A stretch of DNA of 64,000 nucleotides from Arion vulgaris (Eukaryota; Mollusca; Gastropoda; Stylommatophora; Arionidae): NCBI GenBank assembly GCA_020796225.1, contig CM036754.1:21890867-21954866 (forward strand), written 5' to 3'. A model generated the notes under the pieces. That model saw nothing but the letters and a program-made list of their open reading frames with translations. It did not search any database and was not told the origin of the DNA. A program made the position numbers and the translations under genes. Positions within the stretch are counted from its first letter, which is position 1; every line of letters starts with the position of its first letter. Below are positions 57,055-64,000 of the stretch, piece after piece.

Positions 57055-57316
57055 GATGGTGAGCGTCTGTAGCTCAAGCGGTAGTGAGCTCGATCACGAA
57101 CCCAAGTGTACCTGGTTCAAACCCCACGGTGGGCATGTTTTGAAGCAAATTCGTTTCCGTGGGAATTTTACAAAAGGTTAAAATAAACCTCACCGTTCAG
57201 AAAGCAATGACATACTACTGAACGTATAAGTGGTGCTTAGAAAATCAACGACTCATTTACTGTGGTTGATGGCTACGTCCTTTAGGATATGCCACGATTT
57301 TCATTTTCATTTTCAA
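57055..57316 (+). mobile_element. tRNA-derived SINE, family B, well preserved
   Basis: Box A tagctcaagcggtagtgag; box B acctggttcaaaccccacg. Body 'caccgttcagaaagcaatg', 'actgaacgtataagtggtgc', ending 'atatgccacgattttcattt'. Confidence 0.88.
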
Positions 57317-57429
57317 ATTATCTTACAATTCTTAAGTCTCTAAGTAATTTTCTATTTATTTTTTTTTATTTTTTTACATGAATGATTCGTTAGTTTAGTT
57401 TTAGTGTTTCATTTGCTGATGTTAGAGAC

Positions 57430-57660
57430 CACGACCGTGTGGTGTCAGGGCCCGCAAAGGAAGCAAGAATAGTACTACGACCTACAAAGCCATGTCGTAA
57501 GAGGCGTGATGTAGGACCTGAGGAAGCTACCTAGTAAATAAAAATCATAATGGAAATCGGATGTGCTTTCCTGCTTGTAGACATAACTGGCAAAACGTGC
57601 AATTGCTCTTAGGCTCAGATCACGCAGAGTGGTTAACAAGTGGTTAATATGGGCGTTCGT
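57430..57660 (+). mobile_element. SINE-1 copy
   Basis: gtgtggtgtcagggcccgca, core catgtcgtaagaggcgtgat, gagtggttaacaagtgg, gggcgttcg; the (GAA)n tail is lost. Confidence 0.88.
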
Positions 57661-58305
57661 CAGTGTAGTGGATAGCCAGTTCCCCCTCCTCCCAGGTGGC
57701 AACCAGGAACAGACAAATGGGTTTAGTTTATAGTATAGTTGGTAGGATATATTAGTAGAGGGCTTAGGTGTTTGCACTCTCCAGCGAAGGATACCATTAA
57801 ACGAGACAATGACGTTTTGCGTAGTGTTGTGCAGTGACGGATAGAAACGGTAGAAAACATAGGAGAGACAAGATGGCCGCCTAAGTGAGAACCATGTCAC
57901 TGTCCATTCTTTTGCAAAAAGCTATTCTCGGTCAGGTGATGCCAATCCTTGTATTCGCTCTCATGTATTAAGAACCTTATCCATCCGTTTAGTTCACGAC
58001 TAGTTTGTCAACATTTAACGTTGTAACGTGCATTCATTGTGTGTCAAACAGAATGGACTGGTCTTTAGTTACAATGTAATCAGCCTCCAGACCACGGAAA
58101 CCAGACCACCAAGCTCTAATATCCATGGTATAGAACGCCATACCATTGAAGACCAGTCATCTTTCTTGGACTAACCACCACCCTCAGCTCTTAGGCTCCT
58201 CAATAAAAGGTACCCCACCCGCACTACCACAGACCCTATTAGTACTATCATGAGGTACCCCAGCAGAGAGCCCTACACTACTTCAGTAGAAGAAGAAGAT
58301 ATTAG
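57661..58305. other. Unclassified segment ending in (GAA)4
   Basis: Runs from the end of SINE-1 to 'cagtagaagaagaagatatt' near 58290. The GAA tail suggests a further retroposed element on the plus strand, but no domain or second copy was found. Confidence 0.3.
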
Positions 58306-58485
58306 AGACCAAAGTTCTAAGTACTCCAAATAATGAAGCCATATTTTTCTAACCATGTCTGCGAGTTTTCACTCTTGGTACACAGAAGAAGGGTTTAACA
58401 TAGTATATGCAATATTTATACTGCATGTCATTACAATTATGAATACAAAAGAGATAAGTTTACATTCACAGTTATTTATTGTGAC

Positions 58486-58542
58486 AGAAAAAAAGAAAGA
58501 GAGAGAGAAAGAGGAAAGAAGAGAGAGAGAGAGAGAGAAAGA

Positions 58543-58633
<91 letters not shown>

Positions 58634-58655
58634 GAAAGAAGAGAGAAAGAAAGAA
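58486..58655. repeat. (GA)n / (GAAA)n microsatellite
   Basis: About 170 bp of ga-rich simple repeat with gaaa interruptions. Lys/Arg/Glu-rich reading frames here are artefacts. Confidence 0.95.
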
Positions 58656-58679
58656 AATAAAACTTTCACGTGTTGAATA

Positions 58680-58940
58680 TTTTCAAATCTCGATAGCGAA
58701 GAAGTTGATAGCACGCTGCGTTAGTGATTGCGTGCTATAAAATTCGGGGTTCGATACCAGCAGCTAAAATGATCAGTCTGCACATGGTTCGCGGCACGAT
58801 CAATTCTAGATAGTTAGCTCTGGTTTGAGGTGGACTACCGGCTTTGATCCTTTACTTCAGGATCTAAATTATAGGGTGCCTTTTGTTTGTTTCTTAAGTA
58901 GACGTTAAAACCTCTTTTAAGCTGAGGCACGTTACTTTCA
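58680..58940 (+). mobile_element. SINE family D copy
   Basis: 'aagttgatagcacgctgcg' (box A-like) and 'cggggttcgataccagcag' (box B) match the minus copies at 4745-5005 and 33533-33790. Confidence 0.65.
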
Positions 58941-59264
58941 ACCTAAGACGAACATTTTATTGGTTATATCAGAGCGTGTAAGCCAGCAAACGCGAAAATA
59001 AGTGCTCCTTTCCGGAGAATCCGTAGATAAATTCAGACAATGACTACAAGTGCCTCTGAAGACGGAACAATGCCAGTTCAGTTGCAGGGAACATGGTGAT
59101 AAGGAAATCAAGATTTCACGCAAGAATCAGTCTGAAGTGCCATATTAGGCATACTGCATAAGCCGGAGCTGTGTCACAGGCTCAGTTTTAGTTCGGAATA
59201 TCTTCATTCGCAACATGTCCATAGGAGCGCCGATCTCCGTCGCAATATCTCCAACTTCAGCACC
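58941..59264. other. Spacer, nothing recognised
   Basis: No supported feature. Confidence 0.35.
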
Positions 59265-59384
59265 CTGTGATTAGACGTATCAGTTGATTAATAAACCTGC
59301 TTATCGCCTGTTGTTGTATGAACGTATCAGTTCAATGTTGATGTCTGACCTACTTATACGCCTGTTGTGCTTGACGATTAGTTA
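59265..59384. repeat. ~47-bp minisatellite, left block
   Basis: About two units of gacgtatcagtt(g/c)a.. taataa(a/g)cct.cttat.cgcctgttgt. Confidence 0.8.
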
Positions 59385-60237
59385 GTTAATCTTTCCTCTT
59401 GGGCCTGTGGGCGCATAGGGCAGGGTCATAGTTCTCATGTCTCGCGGTTCGTTGCTATCTGTTTTAGGTCTTTAATGTTTACTAGGCCCATCGTTAGGCC
59501 TTCTCTGTTGATGGTTCTACATGAAGTCTCTTGGTCTTCCTCGTTTTCTTTTTCCCTCTGGTGTCCATATGAGGGATTGGTAGAATCTTCTACGTCATTC
59601 TAAGTGTGTGGCCGATGTAGTTCAGCGGCGCTTTCTTATAAAATTTGATACATTTTTCTTGCTTGATCTCTTGTCTTGTTGCATATTGGTCTGATGCAGC
59701 CATTTGAGGTTCAATATTGCTTCTAAGACATTTTATTCTCGAGTTATCTAATTTTTCTTTCTAGAGCTTTTGTTGCTTTCAACTCTCGCATCCATAAGTT
59801 AATACGGAATCACACAGAGTTAAAGATCTTTAATTTTAAGTGCTTGCTGAGTGAATTGGACTTCCATATAGTTGACAATTTGTTAAAAGCACTTGATGCC
59901 AATGCGATTCTGTGTGAATTTCTGGCGCTTTCATATCCCCCATGATTATCATCATGCTCTAGGTATGTAAACTTTTGACTTTTTTTCAAAGAGTGTAGTT
60001 TTTAGTTGAATATTTTCTGGACTGCTGGTAGATCAACAATTTTGTTTTTGTAGGTGTTTATTTGGAGACCAGTTTGTCCTGAGATATTTTGGAAAAGGAT
60101 TGTTTTCATTTGAATATCTTTGATGTGATGAACTCCAAAAGAGGCTATATCGTCGGCAAAATCAAGGTCTTCTAAAATTTTATCAACCCACTTTATGCCC
60201 GCTGTTTGCGTTATTGGTACGTTTTATTTCAAATTTA
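59385..60237 (-). pseudogene. LINE ORF2 fragment splitting the ~47-bp array
   Basis: Minus strand encodes ILEDLDFADDIASFGVHHIK (RT motif C FADD), SGQTGLQINTYKNKI, then degenerate tail segments including WTPEGKRKRGRPRD. Multiple frameshifts; inactive. A further LINE lineage distinct from those above. Confidence 0.85.
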
Positions 60238-60398
60238 TGAACGTATCAGTTCATTATTAAGCCTGCTTATGCGCCTGTTGTGTAGACGTATCAGTTCGAT
60301 GTTCATTAATAAGCCTACTTATACGCTTGTTGTGCTTAGACACGTATCAGTTAGATAGCCAGTTAATAAGCCTACTTATGCATATGTTGTGCTGCTCA
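60238..60398. repeat. ~47-bp minisatellite, right block
   Basis: About three more units of the repeat at 59265-59384 resume after the LINE. Confidence 0.85.
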
Positions 60399-61804
60399 TT
60401 TCTGGATACTTTCATCTTCATAGCTTTGGTAGCTACAGTTTTATTAAATGATGCCTACATCTTTCGTCCAGGTGCTCATACTTCAACATATTTTCCCCAT
60501 TGCCTGCACATTTCCTCTTCTACCTCTTCCACCTTGTTGTTATGGTATCTCCGAGCATCTGTATAGTATCTGACCTTAATCTGGCTACCAGCATGATGTT
60601 AGGTAATGATGAAGAATCTCCGCCCTACACGCACGAAGATTCTGTTGTGAAATAATCCATTTCACTTTAGAGACTGGTTATACAATAGACGTGCAGATCA
60701 TCATCAGATGGATATAGTCGAGATCAAATCTTTTTCATCTGCTACACTATTACAGTAGACAGTACCATCTGCAACTCTTAAACCAACTGCCTAGTGGAAG
60801 AGGGATCAGTGGGAGAAAGCTAAAGACTGGGAAGTAAACTATTAGAAAATCATGCTATCTTGTGGGTCAGCATGGTTATACAAAGGACTAGGAGAAGTAA
60901 ATAAGCAAACCTGAAAAATCCTGAGGAGGATGCCTAAGGCAGTTGATGGTTATGTACCATTCATTCCATCTTCTAGGATCTGACTCTGCTTGATTTCAAA
61001 CTGATGCACTTTGTCTTTCCTTTGGATTAAACAATTAAGACACATTCCCCATATCAACTGCTGACTGAGCACAAATGAAGAGGACCTGCTCAAGATACAA
61101 AGGTATCACTTAAGGCCTCATTGAATAAACTTTTCACTTCTGGCATCCAACAAATCGGGAAAAACTGGTTGATGATCGGAGTTTATATGTAAACCAGCAT
61201 TATTACACAAGGTGCAACGTCTTTTGAAAAGAGACTCAAGAATGAGCTCAAACATAGCGAACTCAGAGGTTGGCGCAGTGCAGCACTTGCTAATTGACCG
61301 TCTGTAAAGACGGGAAAGAGGCCATGTTCATCAGCGCATGGACATATCATAACCTTAGTTCACTTAAGCTAAATAACATTCTAAAGAACAGCAATGTATA
61401 AAAGGCGTCTTTAGCCATAAACCACAAAGGACCCTTAATTTATTTGACGCGTTCATTAATAGCAAACAAACAAAACAAAGAAAAAACATTTTCAAATTTT
61501 ATTGAATTTAATTTTAAATAAAGTAAAATGTAACATAACCATTGCTAGCTTCCTGGGATGTTAACAAGGCTGCATGGTATCTTCGCAATCAGGTTTCATG
61601 TCGGCTGGCGTAGGCGATCATGGATCTCCACAAATCTCTTACTCACTACATCTTACCGATGAGAAAAATTCAGTTCCCCAACGACAGTTTGCCCGCTGGT
61701 TATAATTAAATCTACATACAGGTGTCAATTCTTGTTTGTTTATTACTTTAAGTTCAACAATAATAATTGTGTGTTCGATAATATTTCGTTGAGTAAAGAT
61801 TAGA

Positions 61805-61900
61805 TTCGTCGAATGGTTACCAGAACCCGACCAGGGTTGTAAAAGGCCAGATCTACTGTACATGTTACGCATGACGTATGAGTCGTCAGGAAGGTAGGAC
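61805..61900 (+). mobile_element. SINE-2-like fragment (duplicate)
   Basis: Counterpart of 46650-46745: 'cgtcgaatggttaccagaac', 'cgtatgagtcgtcaggaagg'. Confidence 0.55.
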
Positions 61901-62014
61901 GAGAGCTAGATACCACACCCCGTTAAAAAAGCCTCACTAGATATTTACAGAAGCATGCAGGAAATTCATAGCTGACCACCCGAGGAGAAAGAAGGAATCC
62001 GCTGAGAATAATTC

Positions 62015-62365
62015 ATGAAGCGACCCATAGAGATATTTCCATCAAGGATGGCTTGATATGACCACAAACAGGAGCTATAGGATAGAGCAGGCCAGCAGGT
62101 GAAGTCAAGATACGACAGAAGGTGACGATGGATAGGACACACACACTAGAGGAAACCTCATGAGTATCTATCTGAGACAGACGCATTCAGGTGAAAACCC
62201 CAGGTAATAGAGGTAAGAGAAGGGTGATGAGGGTTGGAAGCGAAATGCAAGAAAATGGAGTGGAAGGAGTAGAGATAATCTGGCGATGGCCATTGGGTAG
62301 GAGTTGCTGACCTGTGTCTCGTAAGGATGAAGGAAGGAGAGGAAGAAGATACACAGCTAGTAGTT
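62015..62365 (+). mobile_element. LINE tail (duplicate)
   Basis: Counterpart of 46860-47205 with the same gaaggagaggaagaagatac end; frame heavily broken by indels. Confidence 0.7.
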
Positions 62366-63009
62366 CAAATTTAATATATTGATATAGATATAATAAATAT
62401 CGTTATGCGAAATCAACATTTCAAAGAAAAGAGTGATGTATTAAAATACATTTTTCTTCTCTCAAGAAACAGGGGATTTATGGAGTTGGCAATATAATGA
62501 AATGTTACATACAGTTGTTGCCATATTCAAGTAGTAGACTTTGTATGTCATTCACACCATAGCATAAAATAGTTTCCATATTGGAATTAGCACGTAATAA
62601 TACGCAACCATCTGGATCGAAATCATATTTCGGCATCGTATCATACATCTATCTGCGCACAGTACTTCAACGCGCATGGTCGAACGTCGAGTCGACTTTA
62701 TCTATTCGATCTGGGATTCCTTCATATATCATCTTTGCTCGCGCCGTTGGTACCTGCGCAGTATTCTGCACAAAACTGATGGATTCTTGCCATTATCATT
62801 GCTTGCCGTCGTCATGCCGGTAGCACTCAAACATACATTCTCTCTGTACCGTTTGGCCATCGGTCCGTTGGTAAGAGATGCAATGAAGATCATTATGAAT
62901 GAGCTCAGGATGATAAAAGGAGTTTTCATTGTTTTCTTTTCTTTTGTTGACAGAAATAAAAACTGCAAGTATAATGATTAAATATGAGTACCTGATTTGT
63001 CAATCTGGC

Positions 63010-63235
63010 TACACTGGGCTCGCAAAGTTAGCAAGAATATGCCACCAAGTCTACAAAGGACATGTCGTAAGAGACGACTAAGGTAGGTGTCCTAAGGAAG
63101 CGTCATAAATCGGATGTGGCTACCTACTTGTGAAGCGCTACCAGGCACAACCCGTTAATCTCTCTTAGGCTTGGATTACATACAAATGCAAATTGTTAAC
63201 AAGTGGTCGATGTCAGGCGTTCCAAGTGAATACAC
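63010..63235 (+). mobile_element. SINE-1 copy (duplicate)
   Basis: Counterpart of 47843-48050; core catgtcgtaagagacgacta. Confidence 0.8.
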
Positions 63236-63239
63236 CGGT

Positions 63240-63810
63240 TATATTTGCACTCATGAATAGATATGAATGTTGAAATATCATGGAGTGCTAACACAAGTAG
63301 AAGATGATATTTATATTTGCACTCATGAATAGACATAGATATTGAAATATCATAGAGGGCTAACACAAGTAGAAGATGATATTTATATTTGCACTCATGA
63401 ATAGACATAGATATTGAAATATCATAGAGGGCTAACACAAGTAGAAGATGATATTTATATTTTGCACTCATGAATAGATAGATATTGAAATATCATAGAG
63501 GGCTATACAAGTAGAAGATGATATTTATATTTGCACTCATGAATAGACATAGACAGAAATATCATAGAGGCTAACACAAGTGAAGATGATATTTATGTTG
63601 CACTCATGAATGAGCATAGATATTGAGGAAATATCATAGAGGGCTAACACAAGTAGAAGATGATATTTATATTTGCACTCATGAATAAGATATAGATATT
63701 GAAATATCATAGAGGCTAACACAAGTGAAGATGATATTTATATTTGCACTCACATGAATAGATATAGATATTGAAATATCATGAAGGCTAACACAAGTAA
63801 GAGATGATAT
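63240..63810. repeat. 71-bp minisatellite, copy 2 (~8 units)
   Basis: Same unit as 48050-48420; two clean units are 71 bp apart (63303, 63374). Confidence 0.95.
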
Positions 63811-63814
63811 TTCA

Positions 63815-64000
63815 TGTCTTCTTTTCTTTGAACGCTTCACTTATCGGCCACTTGTCAAACCCACTTTCATGTGGTTTATATGTGATCCGAGCCTAACAGT
63901 GATTTTACGTTATGTGTCAGTTGTGCTCCTACGTAGGCCAGCACATTCAGTTTTCTCACTGACGCTTTTTATTTACTAGGGTAGCTTCTCTAATTTTTCC
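63815..64000 (-). mobile_element. SINE-1 copy, cut by window edge
   Basis: cttctttgaacgcttcact tail side, gtgatccgagcctaacagtg, cgtaggccagcacattcag, tttactagggtagcttctc; the core and head lie beyond base 64000. Confidence 0.85.

Larger units (their letters stand above)
60485..64000. repeat. Duplicated composite block, copy 2
   Basis: Same order and orientation as 45355-48600, running off the right edge. Carries far more single-base insertions and deletions than typical neighbouring DNA. Confidence 0.88.

Noticed and set aside
58355..58714. Charged 101-residue frame rich in Arg, Glu and Lys
   Set aside because: It is a translation of the (GA)n microsatellite.

Overview
The window looks like intergenic and intronic DNA of an invertebrate animal nuclear genome. 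It is AT-rich, with canonical GT-AG introns, pol III-derived SINEs, many decayed non-LTR retrotransposon tails, hAT and piggyBac-type DNA elements, Penelope-like ends and long minisatellites. The retroelement repertoire and the CPSF2 protein fit a lophotrochozoan, perhaps a mollusc. That placement is inference; nothing here fixes the species.

One host protein-coding gene is supported: CPSF2 (the 100-kDa subunit of cleavage and polyadenylation specificity factor) on the minus strand. Its start codon is at 30178 and eight coding exons run down to 18518. All junctions are GT-AG and the exons splice into one uninterrupted frame of 972 nt (324 codons), about the first 40% of a usual CPSF2. I could not find later exons between 1 and 18517, so they probably lie beyond the left edge. 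The introns are full of LINE, SINE and minisatellite DNA.

Layout. 1-2540: a 36/37-bp minisatellite running off the left edge. 2.5-18.5 kb: dense repeats, including two Penelope-like ends (10.0-10.45 kb), two hAT MITEs inside a tandem repeat (11.5-12.8 kb), two piggyBac-type MITEs (7.6 and 14.6 kb) and a terminally complete but decayed hAT element (16396-18237) carrying a SINE. 18.5-31 kb: CPSF2. 31-45 kb: LINE and SINE remnants, a Penelope-like GIY-YIG end, a 258-bp palindrome and six short tandem arrays. 45.36-48.6 kb: a composite block that reappears at 60.49-64.0 kb. 48.66-51.48 kb: a 49-bp minisatellite. 54.07-56.91 kb: the best preserved retrotransposon, with reverse transcriptase and RNase H, inserted into a SINE with a 7-bp target duplication. 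59.3-60.4 kb: a minisatellite split by a LINE.

The window's main value is as a record of nested insertions. For several elements the empty target site is present in another repeat copy within the same 64 kb, so insertion boundaries can be read directly. Several arrays and the 60.5-64 kb block carry many single-base gains and losses, which may be long-read error rather than biology. No complete new cellular system is evident. The most intriguing signal is a five-copy hammerhead-like RNA motif at Penelope-type ends.
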